DNA of 64,000 nt. Origin: Brachyhypopomus gauderio. Taxonomy: Eukaryota; Chordata; Actinopteri; Gymnotiformes; Hypopomidae. Location of the stretch: the NCBI RefSeq assembly GCF_052324685.1, contig NW_027506877.1, positions 2,288,764-2,352,763 on the forward strand. Reading direction: 5' to 3'. Both the position numbers and the translations under genes were made by a program. Below, in pieces: positions 48,901 to 61,669 of this stretch (positions are counted from its first letter, which is position 1; each line of letters opens with the position of its first letter). The notes beneath the pieces are model-generated. The model had not been told where the DNA came from, ran no database searches, and was given only the letters and a program-made list of their open reading frames with translations.

Positions 48901-49974
48901 AGTTTAGGGAATTTTATTTGGCACACAGAAACAATAAGTGAAAAAAACTATGTATTCTCTCTGACATCCCGACATATGACACCAATATGTTTGTTTTTTG
49001 TTATGTATGTATGTATTTTTTTTACCTACGCTTGCAAGTAAAAAAATCAAGATGAAATTATGCCTGGAAGAATACCCGAATGCAGCATTGTCAAAAAACC
49101 TATTGTTGAGAATAAATGATGTATGCATTAAAATGTACTGATGTAGGTTTTTGCTCGCTGTTAGTCGGTATTGTCTGTGTGAAGTTGCTTGCCTCAGCAC
49201 CGTTTGTCTCTGCCCGTGTCTAAAGGATATAATTTCTCATACAAAATCCCTTCACAGTTTTCACAACTGGAGACTATCCCAAAGTCAGGGTGTTCAAAAT
49301 AGGAATACAGGACGATCTGTCTCCCTTTCACCCCCCCTTTAAAATTTTTTCTTGTGAATGAGTTTGCCGTCATGCACTACTGCTTGCAGTTTCCTAAGTG
49401 TCCACTAGGGTGCAGAAGAGCATTGTTTGTTGAAGCCTTGGGCTGGAGATTGTGATGTATTTTGCAGATGCAGGTTGTCTTTTGCAGTTTGGCAGTGGCC
49501 GTTGATATTAAGCTCGTCTGTTTAGGGATGTTTAAGTTTACCTTCCTAAAACAAAAGCCTCAGGCTTGTCTTTCTCACCAAATAGTTTATGCACACAGAC
49601 CAGAGTCCAGGGCCCTATGAAAACCCTGTTTTAGACTGAAGTCTTCCCTGGTTTTTAGGCGGTACCTTTAAGATGAGTCAACATGGAGGAGGACTGCAGA
49701 TACATCATGTGTGTGTTTATATCTGACCCACTAATGCCCATTGCCTCTTCCGCCGTTGCTATCCTGATCCTGTGATTTATAAGATGTGAGTAGATGTCTC
49801 ACTCTGAGCTCCAGAAATATCCCCGTGTATGTTTGTGCATGCCTTTTAAATATGCATGCAAATGGCTCTTCTTAGTAGCCAAAATATTTATGAAAATATG
49901 GGGTTGAGCCTTGGACAACGTGTTATGTAAAACTGTTCTTTAATGCTCTCTAGTGGCAGAGCAGACAAAGGGAG

Positions 49975-49976
<2 letters not shown>

Positions 49977-50030
<54 letters not shown>
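49977..50030. repeat. (CT)n microsatellite
   Basis: Perfect CT run of about 54 bp. Confidence 0.95.
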
Positions 50031-50033
<3 letters not shown>

Positions 50034-51658
50034 CCACTTCACTCTCTTTCTCTGGCTCTATTTTCTCCTCTGTCTTTCTTTTCTCTTTCTGCTTGCTAAC
50101 AGGCAGGGTCGGCTCCCTGCAGCTTTGACCAGGAGCGTACAGAGAGGCCCTAGTTAAGTGTTGTTTTAGAATCTTTACATACACCCACGCAACACGCTCC
50201 ACAGTCCAAACCCGTGAGTCCCGACTGGCCGTCTTCTCCAAGCGCTGCTGTTCCCAGAGCCGCCCTGGGCTCCAGGTTGTCAGGAGGTGCTTGTGGCTTT
50301 GGAGGGCACTGCTGACGGTCCCCTCGCCACATTATTAGGAATCAGCTCAGGACTGGGGACACGAAGGGAGAGCAGGCGTCCACAGTGGGACCAGCCCTGT
50401 GAACGTTGTGCCCTTAGAGAGTCGAAGGAGGGTCAGAGATGGTGGCATTAGAAAGGGAACGGATTTGGCAGTGACCTCACGACCCCTGACCCATACTAAT
50501 CCCCTCCGGAGGCGGAGTAGAGGGCATTCTTTCAGTGGCTTTACTCATCCCCCCCTCCCCTCCGTCCCACCACCTCCAGCCCCCTCTCACGTTTCCCTCT
50601 TTTTCCTGCCTGCTGAGCCATTGAGAGGCTGAGTGAAGGGCCAGGTGGTGTCGCGCTGGGGAAGTGCGCAGCGGAACACGGTCCTGACTTGCTTTCAGCC
50701 CACTGAGTCGGGTTCCATTTGCCCACCCATACTGGTTCTCACATATCTGCTAGAACCTTTCCCAATCAGAGACCGTCTTTGTTTTCCCTCTGAAGCTGAA
50801 GTTGCTTTCTGTCATTCGCTGCAATCCAATCTGCTTCTTTCTTTTTCTCCTACTCTCTCCCTCACACACACACACACACACACACCCTTAATGTCAGAAA
50901 AATCCTCATGCTTCAAATACAGTGAGAATGTGTGTTCCTCTCCCTCTTATTATTCCCCATCTTTCTCTGTCCCCTCTTCCTTCTTCCCTCTCTCTCTCTC
51001 TTTCTCTAACCTCAATATCCTTGGTTGTAAAAGCCACTCCATATGTGAGTGTGTTTGGGGTCTGGAAGGAGCTTAGTCATTGAGGTCTCTGTGTGTGTGT
51101 GTGTGTGTGTCTGGCTGTGAGGCCCATGTCGGGGGGTTTTACTCAGTAGCTGAAGCTCATGTCTTTCCACCATGACGCCTTCTGATTGGCTTGTGTCATT
51201 TTATATGCCCAACTGTAGGATGGTCCATCTACAAAACCAGTTCCTCTCCCATTAACTCCTCATCTTTTCCACACTCATCTGTTTTTGCTTAAATCTTTCT
51301 TTCTTTCATCTTACTCTCCCCCCACTGTTTTGATTTGTTGCTGTTTCTTTAAATTCTCTGCATGGTGAATGCTGAAATAATATTATTCAAGTCTTGGAGC
51401 AACAAAGTAGCCAGCTTGTACATTACAGCTATGAACACGGGGGTGAGGAGCCGGGTTGGAGCAGCCCGGAGGTGCACGGCTCACCGTGCTGTATGTTGAG
51501 CTCATGGTTTGGTACTGGAAGAGCGCAGAGCTCACATGCTCTTGCAGGGACAGGCCTGATTCCCTCTGCAGTTTGTGTTCAGGCTGTTTGTGGTTTTTCT
51601 GTTTTTAATAACGTCTTTGTGGTGATTGACCGTGAGATGCTTCTCTCCGTCCCCTGCC

Positions 51659-51659
<1 letters not shown>

Positions 51660-51745
<86 letters not shown>
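51660..51745. repeat. (CA)n microsatellite
   Basis: About 85 bp of almost perfect CA. Confidence 0.97.
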
Positions 51746-51749
<4 letters not shown>

Positions 51750-51999
51750 ACACTGGAACCTCCCTTCAATATTTTTATGAAATGACTACCAATGATAGAG
51801 TGATCGTAAGGAGAGGGAGAGATGGTTGGAGGGAGAATAAAGAATGCTCATTCCCACAGGGATTTTAAAAAATACCAGAGGGAGGGTTTTAGTCTCCCCC
51901 CCTTTCCCTCTAGTTTTTGTTCTCCCCTCTTTAAATCTACCACTCCCTTTCCCCTCTAAGTCCCCCAAACCCCCCAAACCCCCCCCCCCCTCTCTCTCC

Positions 52000-52121
52000 G
52001 TGGGACGGGACAGAGCTGGGATCCTCTCTGTCTGTCTTCTCCTCTCCCTCCGTCCGTCTGCCTCTTCCTCCTCGTCCTGCTGCTCCTCAGCCTTCCCAGG
52101 TGTGCTGAGCTCTAACTACAG
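52000..52121 (+). other. Possible alternative 5' exon (pyrimidine-rich, donor ACAG|GTGAGT)
   Basis: A pyrimidine-rich segment ends in AACTACAG followed by GTGAGTGC at 52122, an excellent donor. No ATG-led frame crosses it in a convincing way, so it would be 5'UTR of an internal nhsl2 promoter. The start is arbitrary. Confidence 0.2.
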
Positions 52122-52567
52122 GTGAGTGCGAGCACCCTGACACCTCTCCTCCGCCACAGCCCGCTCCCTCTACAAATCCTGGAACTGTTTCAACTTCTAC
52201 TCTTCCTTTCTGAGGAGGGAATAAAAAGTCTAGTTCACCGACTAAGCAGTTTCTGAAGCAGGAGGGGGGGGGGTGGATTTACTGTCTGTGTTGTTGACGT
52301 TCGTGCCGTGATTGTGTGGTTGGAAAGCATACTGTTTTGTTTTGTTTTTTTTGTACCAGTGTTATGAATCAGCCCGCTTGCAGATGATATGGTTCTAGAG
52401 CTTTGAATAGCGGCGGGATGACTGACGGCTATGGCAGGGGGAGAGCCAGAGGCGACACAAATGTCAGTCTGACTCATGGGTGCTAGTGGTATAATGAAAC
52501 TTGGTGATGGTATCGCTATCACTACGCTCCTCTCAGCACCACCACAACCCCCCCACCCCCCTTCTTC

Positions 52568-52708
52568 GTGTGTGTGTGTGTGTGTTTGTTTGTTTGTGTG
52601 TGTCCCTCCCTTCTTGTGTATGTGGTGTGTGTGTTTGTGTGTGTGTGTCCCTTCTTATGTTTGTGTGTGTCCCTTCTTGTGTATGTGGTGTGTGTGTCTG
52701 TGTCCCGT

Positions 52709-52744
<36 letters not shown>

Positions 52745-52792
52745 CGTGGGTGTGTGTGTGTGTGTGTGTGTGTTTCCTTGTCTGTATGTGGT

Positions 52793-52853
<61 letters not shown>
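52568..52853. repeat. (GT)n-dominated compound microsatellite
   Basis: About 285 bp of GT tracts separated by 'cccttcttgtgtatgtgg'-type spacers that recur three times, so this is a hybrid microsatellite/minisatellite. Confidence 0.95.
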
Positions 52854-52855
<2 letters not shown>

Positions 52856-53921
52856 GAGTGGTCAGAAGAGCTCCCCCCTCTGTGTTCCTCTAGGTGCGTC
52901 AGCCTACCCTGCTCTGGGTGCTCCTGGTCTCAGGTCAGTTTTTCCAGAGGTGTATAGGTGGTAACCATTGATTTGATGTATTTTAATGCTCAGGGTTTGC
53001 CTTTGCTCTTAGAAATCCACAGGAGATAAGTGTCTGGATATTATCAGCTTATCCACACCTGAGCATTATGGGATGTGCATATTTAAAAAAAACAGTAATT
53101 TGCAAAGCAGTCAAGTTGTGTTTGCCTTGAGGCGCCAAAGAGAACTCTGGGAAGTGTGAAAGGTCACGTGAGTCGTCTGGGTCAGAGCAGCTGGTTTATG
53201 GCACGTGGCCCCAGCTTTAATGAGTCTGTGTTAAAGTGGACGCACTGTCCTCACGAGCGAGACTCATGTGGGCACAGGTACCGCTGAACCACCTCACACC
53301 ACATCACACATGGCTTGAGGTAGATGAGCGTGCATGAGGCACCGTGTGGGAGAGTGCATACTCGTCCATGTGCGTGTGTGTGTGAAACACTTGTGACCTA
53401 CTGGGGGTCCAGCTAAAAAAAACGAGGCCTAATTACTACCATAGCAACAGAGTTATGTGACTGTAGCTAACATGTTCTTCATGGACACACACAGTTACCA
53501 GAACATCAAGTAGGTTCGCATTCCATTAGTCATTCTTTAGGAAACTCAACCACTAATGGCCATATAATAAGTGATATTTATTTAAGTTCAGGAGGCCATT
53601 TTTAGCAAAAACAAGTGATTATCTTGTGAGTGTAGCATTAAAAAACCTCTCCCGTGAAGATGTAATTGAAGTGCGGTAGTATTAGTGCACGTTTAGCTGC
53701 TCAGTTGTTTAGTGCTCGGATGTTGTGTGGAGTGACGGGTCTTCAGAAATGTCAGTGCAGAGGCAGAGCACACACAGTGCAAAATGGTCTACATGCATGT
53801 TCACATGTGCACCCAGATCAGTACTGTCCAGACCCCTCAGATTCAGCTAACAACACGGCAGATATTCAGAAGTGATGGGTTAGTTAGCTTACGCTGCTGC
53901 CTGCCTGTACCATGTGTGTGT

Positions 53922-53923
53922 GT

Positions 53924-54020
<97 letters not shown>
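53922..54020. repeat. Abutting (GT)n and (GA)n tracts
   Basis: GT run (53922-53974) joined by GAGT to a GA run (53977-54020). Confidence 0.95.
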
Positions 54021-54022
<2 letters not shown>

Positions 54023-54090
54023 CTGCACATTGAAGATTATAGATGACAGAAAGCAGTTCTCCATCCTCACTGGTACATGGCTTATATAAC

Positions 54091-54130
54091 TGTGTGTGTG
54101 TGTGTGTATGTGTGTGTATGTGTGTGCGTG

Positions 54131-54195
<65 letters not shown>
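54091..54195. repeat. (GT)n microsatellite
   Basis: About 105 bp of GT with early ATGT and GCGT interruptions. Confidence 0.95.
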
Positions 54196-54197
<2 letters not shown>

Positions 54198-54537
54198 ATT
54201 TTAGAAGAATAGAAAACGTCTAGTGACTTGGGCTTCCGTGTATATATTATATATAGCAATATCTTTTATTGGTGTATATTTAATATTTGGTTGGACACAT
54301 GCATTGGGGGTGGCCAGAATCCCTTCAGAGAGCATGAATCATGATCAGATCATGAAATCTTGGAAGACGACTGTGTTGGACAGCATTCAGAACTGATCCA
54401 CAGTGGTTCAGTGATGGCCTACCACTCGTGCCAGCAGTCTGGTCAGCAGCCCTGATGCTCCTGCAGAAACCTTCCTCCAGCAATACCCCACTCTTACACT
54501 GACTGCAGTGAACCGCCCAGTTTAGCTGGAATTACTT

Positions 54538-54670
54538 CAAGATTCAAGATTCAAAGCTTTATTGTCATATGTACAGTAGAACACGGGTTTCTCTGTACAA
54601 TGAAATTCTTTTTTTGCTGTCTGCACAGGATGTAATAAGTACAAAGTTTCAACAAATACTACTAATAATA

Positions 54671-54706
<36 letters not shown>

Positions 54707-55150
54707 CCCTGAAATAAAAATTATTTACAATGTGCAAGTATGAACAAAAGGTGCAACAAGGTGTAAACATACATGTGCAGTTGTATGTTTACTGTAAACA
54801 ATCATGTGCAAAGGTCAGCTGTTTAAGAGTCTGATAGCTGTTGGAAAGAAAGAAGTCTTTAATCTAGTTGTCCTGCACTTCACACTTCTGTATCTCCGGC
54901 CTGTAGGTAGAAGTGTGAACAGTCCATGTTGGGGATGGGTGGGGTCTTTGATGATGGAGGCAGCTCTTCTGTGAACTCTTTGATGGTAGATGCTCTGGAG
55001 AGAGGGCTGTGCCGTCCTGGTGATTTTCGTAGCAGTTTTTATCACTCTCTCTAGGCGTTTACGGTCCTTCGCAGTCGAATTGCCGTACCACACGGTGATG
55101 CAGTTTGTCAGAATGGACTCGATGATGCAGCGGTAGAAGTTGTTGAGTTA
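54538..55150 (-). mobile_element. LINE 3' fragment (Rex1/CR1-like), minus strand
   Basis: The minus-strand frame 55093-54815 reads MWYGNSTAKDRKRLERVIKT, LQSIYHQRVHRRAASIIKD and PTHPQHGLFTLLPTGRRYRS, the typical extreme C-terminus of a fish non-LTR ORF2. It is followed by a 3'UTR with an (AT)n tract (54675-54700) and a tail of TTGAATCTTGAATCTTGAA type (seen as TTCAAGATTCAAGATTCAA at 54537). Everything upstream of the C-terminus is missing. The clade is a best guess. Confidence 0.8.
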
Positions 55151-55248
55151 CTGCCCCATAATCCACTGATGCACATCTGACTTTTAAAATGGGAATGGGA
55201 AATACAGAGAATTTGACTAAGGAATGGCATAAATAAAGGAATGGGTGC

Positions 55249-55429
<181 letters not shown>

Positions 55430-55814
55430 TAGTGTTCTAGATAACTGTGATGGCACCAATAGAGACACGTTCATGGTGTTGCAGGAGGGGTGATGCTATG
55501 TAATCCCAAGCCATAACCAGTCTGGGTCCCACTGCTTCATGTAGCCCATCCTGCAGTGGGATTATTAATCTGAGACCAATTATCCTTATTCCAAATCCAC
55601 AGGCCAAATCAAGTGTTGCAGTCACATGGGGCAGGTTGATCTGAACATGCACAGGACCCACCACAAAGCACCGAATAAACAGATTTATTTTGTTTATAGT
55701 CCGATGCTTTTAATATTTACGTTTCTCTTCGTTCTTTCTTTTGTGCCTGTGCAATGTAGTGTATCGTGCACATCGTAAAGTGTGTGAGACAGTGGTGAAG
55801 GTGCTTGTCGGATC

Positions 55815-56290
55815 TCTGTAACGCTGACTCATGTGGGTTAAAGGCTCTCACTGCAACCCTGACTGACGTGTGTTAAAGGCATTTGTTGCAACCCTGACTG
55901 ATGTGGGTTAAAGGCACTCAATGTAAGCCTGGCCGATATGTGTTACAAACACTTGCTGTAACCCTGACTGATGTGGATTAAAGTTACTCTCTGTAACCCT
56001 GACTCATGTGGGTTAAAGGGTTAAATATATTTTAACTCTCTCTAACCCTGACTCATGTGGGTTAAAGTCACTCTCTGTAACCCTGACTCATGTGGGTTAA
56101 AGTCACTCTCTGTAACCCTGACTCATGTGGGTTAAAGTCACTCTCTGTAACCCCTGACTCATGTGGGTTAAAGTCACTCTCTGTAACCCTGACTCATGTG
56201 GGTTAAAGGGTTAAAGTCACTCTCTGTAACCCTGACTCATGTGGGTTAAAGTCACTCTCTGTAACCCTGACTCATGTGGGTTAAAGTCAC
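55815..56290. repeat. 35-bp minisatellite
   Basis: About 12 copies of CTCTGTAACCCTGACTCATG plus TGGGTTAAAGTCA. The early copies (55815-56000) are diverged; the later ones are nearly identical. Two copies carry an extra GGTTAAA. Confidence 0.95.
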
Positions 56291-56480
56291 TGGAGTTGGA
56301 CTGTTGTTATGGAGATGGAGTGTTAGGGAGGTGGAGTTGTGGTGGTGTAGGGAGGTGGAGTTGGAGTGTTGTTAGGGAGATGGAGATGGAGTGTTAGGGA
56401 GGTGGAGTTGTGGTGGTGTAGGAAGGTTGTTGGAGTGTTGATGGGGAGGTGGAGATGGGGTGGTGTAGGCGAGGTGGAGT
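56290..56480. repeat. Degenerate GGAGGTGGAGTTG minisatellite
   Basis: Irregular units of GGAGTTGGAGTGTTGTTAGG and GGAGGTGGAGTTGTGGTGG, strongly G-rich on the + strand. Confidence 0.8.
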
Positions 56481-56675
56481 TAAAGATGAGCCTGTGCTCC
56501 TCAGAAGATCTTGGGGGTTTGGATTAGGTTGGTTTTTAGGGCTGTTCTTGGTTGTTCTGAGCTCTTTGTTGCTGTCTGCAGGGACGACAACGTTGACATT
56601 CTCCCACACTTGATTCGGAAGGTATAGGATAATTGCAGCTGTGAGGCCAGCTGCTATATACAGTGTGTTATTGGG

Positions 56676-56710
<35 letters not shown>

Positions 56711-56850
56711 TGAGGAACTGAAGAGGGGGAGGAGGGTGAGGGTGAAGGATAGCTCCGTTGTAGATTGTACCATGACCCCCAACAGACAGCTGTTACTGCT
56801 GGAAGCTCACATTGATCAACCTTGACTGAGTGTGTGTGTTTGTGTCTGTG

Positions 56851-56854
<4 letters not shown>

Positions 56855-56924
<70 letters not shown>
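56855..56924. repeat. (CA)n microsatellite
   Basis: CA run with one CGCGCA interruption. Confidence 0.95.
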
Positions 56925-56926
<2 letters not shown>

Positions 56927-57360
56927 GATGTGACCACTTGTCACGCTTTCCCCATTTGCCCTGTTGCCCCTCTATAAGACCCTGCCTGTCTCCAGATAGC
57001 AGCTGAATGCAGCCTTTGCCAGAAATTATTGATGTGTGTTCCAGCGTTGCCCGTCCAGCATGGGCACTGCGGAGAGGAAGTGATGATCAACGTCTGGAGT
57101 TTTCCACTCCCATTATAATTGACCTGCGTCATCACTTACACTGTGAACACTGCACGTTTCCAGTGTGGCGTCTTTTCTGACGCCCGTCTCCAGATGCCCT
57201 GGTTTGTTTGAGGTACGTCTCGGACAAATAAGACTACTTTAAAATAGCACTCATTTAAATGTGTGTGTGTGTGTGTGTGTGTAGAGGTCAAAGTTCGTGC
57301 ACAGATAAGTTAAACAGGATATTGGAGGGCAAACCTGACCTCTGGTGATGTGGTCCCTAA

Positions 57361-57361
<1 letters not shown>

Positions 57362-57410
<49 letters not shown>
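57362..57410. repeat. (GT)n microsatellite
   Basis: Perfect GT run of about 49 bp. Confidence 0.95.
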
Positions 57411-57411
<1 letters not shown>

Positions 57412-57928
57412 CAGATGTGACGCCTGACTTTGCCCTGTTTTGTGTTCTCTGCGCTCTTCCTCCTCTTTCACGAGGGTTCTACAGGAAGGCTGATCATCAT
57501 CATGGTTATTCAGCACCCGAGATCGTGTGAGACTCATTTGTCAGTTTGTACATACTGTATATGGTATATATATATTATACACATATAAATGTATTTTTGA
57601 TGTTGGTCCAAGTGATGTCAGCTTGTTTTTATTTACTATAGAAATGTATTTGTCCATGAGCAGTTTCTGTTTATGAACAGGCATTCCTGAGTGGATGTGG
57701 GAATAAGCTTAGTGCTGTCATGAAAAATGCATATGTATGAATATTTGTGGTTGAAAAATAGAGAATATGTTTGTGAGTGTGTGAGAGAGATAGAGAGAGA
57801 GAAATCTGTGCATGTGAGTGTGAGAGCGAGATAGAGAATGAGAGAGAAATGTGTGTGTGTGAGGGAGACAGAAAGAGAGAAAACTGTTTGCGTATGTGTG
57901 TGCGAGAGAGATAGAGACAGAGAGAGAA

Positions 57929-57930
<2 letters not shown>

Positions 57931-58009
<79 letters not shown>

Positions 58010-58010
58010 G
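57931..58010. repeat. (GT)n microsatellite
   Basis: GT run with two GTTT interruptions, preceded by GA-rich DNA (57780-57925). Another (GT)n lies at 58090-58133. Confidence 0.93.
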
Positions 58011-58096
58011 TTGATGGACGCTCTCAGGCAGGTTGTGCTTAGTGGAGTGTGCTGTGCTGATTGATAACAGGGCATGCGGCTGCTGCATCAGTGTGT

Positions 58097-58137
<41 letters not shown>

Positions 58138-58739
58138 TGGATTGTAAAGTGCAACTCTGAGACTTTAAAACAGATTTGATTAATGATTTATTAATTAGCC
58201 CTCAATTGTAATGTAGTCCTAAATATATACATAGAGGAGCTATGAGTATCACATTTGCCTTCTGTGTATGTGGTGTTGGTGGAGGTGTGTATGTGGTGTG
58301 GGTGGAGGTGTGTATGTGTACGAGTGTGTTTGCATGTCTGTGTGGGAGCACGTGATGTTTACCAGACAGATGTGTGTGATGAATTGATGATGCAGGGAGC
58401 TGCCGTGGTTCAGAATGCTAAGCTCCAGTCTGCAGCAAAGGGAGGGACCTGCCCTCTCCACCGCAGTGTGCGTGCATGTGTGTGCTCGTGTGTGTGCGCG
58501 GGCATGTGTGTGTGTGTGCCTCCTGCTAGCCAGTAGCCTGCACAGCCTCTCTAACCCTGAGTGTGTGATCATAACAAGCTTTCACACTCTTGTCATGTAT
58601 CAGATTTTTCCCCTTTCCTTCCTTTGCTGCGGAGTGTCCTGTCTGTCTCCGGCAAAACATTCCACATGCCATGTCCGACCGTCCGGGGGGGGGGACAGAT
58701 GCACATCGCTGCTGCCTTCCCCTTACAACACCCATGTCT

Positions 58740-59086
58740 CTCTCTGGAAGCCTGTCCCTCTCTCCCTCTCTCCCTCTCTCTCTCTCCTCCGCCTGTCCTT
58801 TCCTCACCTTTAGTCGCTGTCCCCATTCTCACTCCGCCTTTTCTTGCCCTCTCTCTGCTTCCTCGGGTCTCCCCCGTCCTCCCCGTCCTCCTCGTCCTCC
58901 TCGTCCTCCCTCAGTAATCTTCTCCTGGTCTCTCCGGCATCCCCCTGATTTCTCAGTTCTCTTTCTCCGTCTCTCCTCCTCCGTCTGCTGTGTCTCAACA
59001 CTCCTTGTCCTATCTTCCCTTTCATTGTACCCCTCCCTCTGTTATCCTCCCTCTCCCTCCCTCCCTCCCTCTCTCTCTCCCTCCCT

Positions 59087-59119
<33 letters not shown>

Positions 59120-59120
59120 C
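58740..59120. repeat. Pyrimidine-rich (CT/CCCT)n domain
   Basis: A long stretch almost free of purines on the + strand, including CCTCCCTCCCTCTCTCTCTC near 59055-59117. The open frames across it are compositional. Confidence 0.8.
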
Positions 59121-59609
59121 AGCTGCACTCGCTCCTCCTCTCCTCGAGGAGCACTCAGTAGTGATAAACCTACCCCCCCTCCTCTTTTCTCTCTCCCGCT
59201 CCCTCTGTGCCTCTCACACCCCTTCTCTCTGTATTCTGATCACCTCCTTTGCCTCTCCAACTCTCTCTCTCCTCTCTCTCCTCTCTCCTCCATACACAGC
59301 CCCTTCCATACGTTACCTCCTCTCTGGCTCTCAGAGAAGTGAACACAGGGCTCCGTCTCTCACTGGCTGGAATGAAAGACAGAGAGCTGAAGGCACGCTC
59401 TCTCCTCTCTCCTCCTCTCTCCTTCTCTCTCTCGCACTCTGTCACACACTCACAAACACAAACAAACGCAGTCCCGGCTCGCCGACCTCTCCGGTCCAAG
59501 CGTGCGCACACGGAGCCGCACTCTCGTACACACACGCGAGCGTACGCACACACACTTGCTGCCTGTCAGTCATTGTCAGTTCGCTGGGGTGCAAGCGTGG
59601 GATGAGGTG

Positions 59610-59691
59610 ATGTTTTGGGACAGGAAACAAGGAACTATGAGCAACTCCCAGCGTCGGGCCAAGGGGAGGCACAAAACCAAGGGGGCAACAG
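59610..59691 (+). other. nhsl2: Candidate alternative first coding exon of nhsl2
   Basis: From the ATG at 59610 the frame reads MFWDRKQGTMSNSQRRAKGR then HKTKGATG; a second in-frame ATG is at 59637. The segment ends CAACAG|GTACAG at 59691, a usable donor, in phase 1 like nhsl2 exon 1 (31866). The peptide is basic and hydrophilic, and the low-complexity (CA)n tract begins immediately after the donor. An alternative promoter inside intron 1 would be normal for this family. No homologue is recalled; the phase match alone has a one-in-three chance. Confidence 0.4.
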
Positions 59692-59693
59692 GT

Positions 59694-59697
<4 letters not shown>

Positions 59698-59728
<31 letters not shown>

Positions 59729-59739
59729 GCACACACACT

Positions 59740-59776
<37 letters not shown>

Positions 59777-59829
59777 ATGCGCACACACACACACACACTC
59801 ACGCACGCACACACACACACACTCACGTG

Positions 59830-59861
<32 letters not shown>

Positions 59862-60085
59862 CACTCACGCACACACACACACACACACACACATGCGCAC
59901 ACACACACACACACACACACTCACGCACACACACACACACACACGCGCACACACACTCACGCACACACACACACACACACACACATGCGCACACACACAC
60001 ACACACTCACGCACACACACACACACTCACGTGCACACACACACACACACACGCACGCACACACACACACACACACTCATGCACA
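59698..60085. repeat. Complex (CA)n array with CTCACGCA/CATGCGCA interruptions
   Basis: About 390 bp. CA tracts are broken at intervals by CTCACGCA, CTCACGTGCA and CATGCGCA, and blocks of tens of bp recur (for example 59872-59900 and 59950-59990), so the array has higher-order repeat structure. Pure CA continues at 60207-60241. Confidence 0.95.
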
Positions 60086-60205
60086 GACGTACTCACTACA
60101 GTGCATACACACCCACACACACTTACACTACGGCACACCCACATATACTCACACAATGCCATGCACATATACACACAGGCACATGCACAATCAAACACAC
60201 CCATG

Positions 60206-60242
<37 letters not shown>

Positions 60243-60584
60243 GTCATTCAGCAATAGCCATAATTTCTTTTTTATGTGTCCATAACCATAATTCCATATG
60301 TTTTACTCATCCACATGTGCAGAGGTCCCCTGGGCACGGTGCATGGTAACAGCGTCTGCTTTGGCATTCCAGCTTCCCTGATCATCGTGTGGGAACGCGA
60401 GTGTGTGTGTGAGCGTATGTGCACGTGTGAGTGAGTGTGAGCGTGAGTGTGGTGATATCAGGGGGTTGTGTCAGTGCCAGGTCGTGTGTGGTGGTGGAAC
60501 TACACTCGCTCTGTAGTCTAGTGCCACGGCGACCAAGCCACTCAAATGGGGTAGAAATACGCCAGCTATCCAGAGGGAGGGGTC

Positions 60585-60918
60585 AAGGGAGGGAGGGCAG
60601 AAGTGTGGGGAAGGGGCAGCTGTGAGAGGGTAGGGGGCAAGGGAGGGAGGGCAGAAGTGTGGGGAAGGGGCAGCTGTGAGAGGGTAGGGGGCAAGGGAGG
60701 GAGGGCAGAAGTGTGGGGAAGGGGCAGCTGTGAGAGGGTAGGGGGCAAGGGAGCGAGGGCAGAAGTGTGGGGAAGGGGCAGCTGTGAGAGGGTAGGGGGC
60801 AAGGGAGGGAGGGCAGAAGTGTGGGGAAGGGGCAGCTGTGAGAGGGGAGGGGGCAAGGGAGCGAGGGCAGAAGTGTGGGGAAGGGGCAGCTGTGAGAGGG
60901 TAGGGGGCAAGGGAGCGA
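60585..60918. repeat. 54-bp minisatellite, six copies, polypurine-rich
   Basis: The unit contains GGGAGGGAGGGCAGAAGTGT, GGGGAAGGGGCAGCTGTGAG and AGGGTAGGGGGCAA. Six copies are nearly identical (variants GGGAGCGAGGG and AGGGGAGG). The period is a multiple of three, so open frames run through it, but the unit is G-rich on one strand with many GGG/GGGG runs and is best read as non-coding. Confidence 0.95.
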
Positions 60919-60999
60919 CCAGAGTCCCAGTTAGGAATGCAGGCATATCGGAAAAGAATGCACAAATACAAGATCACTCCGCCACACATGCACGTGCAC

Positions 61000-61126
<127 letters not shown>

Positions 61127-61198
61127 TGTATGCATGTTCTGATAAAAGCATTAAGAGGACATTCACAGTGGGTCACCTCTATTTTCCTGAATGGGTAG

Positions 61199-61253
<55 letters not shown>

Positions 61254-61637
61254 TATCTCTCAGTAATGGCTTTGTCTGGGCGTGTGTGACTGGCTCCCAT
61301 GCCTGATGACAGCGTGTTTGGTCAGACTGTGCTGCTGCACCTCTGGTGTGTGTGAGTGTGTGTTGGGACTGCAGTGCTGGGCTCTTCTTCACTGGTGCTG
61401 TGTGGTGACTACACACATCTGTAGTCTGTTACATGGGCATCAAATACAGCCTTGATATATAAATCCACCCTTGTATATGGACATGATTTGACCATCTCCT
61501 GAAATATAGACCATATAAAAAGTGTATATCTGCTGTGTGTGGAGTGTGAGTGAGTGAGTGAGTGAGTGAGTGTGTGTGTGAGAGAGAGAGAGAGAGAGAT
61601 ATGTTAGATGTTGGACACAATAAGGAACCGCTCTGCT

Positions 61638-61669
<32 letters not shown>

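Noticed and set aside
59502-60349. Long open frames rich in THTHTH or CVCVCV
   Set aside because: Translations of (CA)n/(GT)n tracts. Only the short segment before 59692 has non-repetitive sequence.
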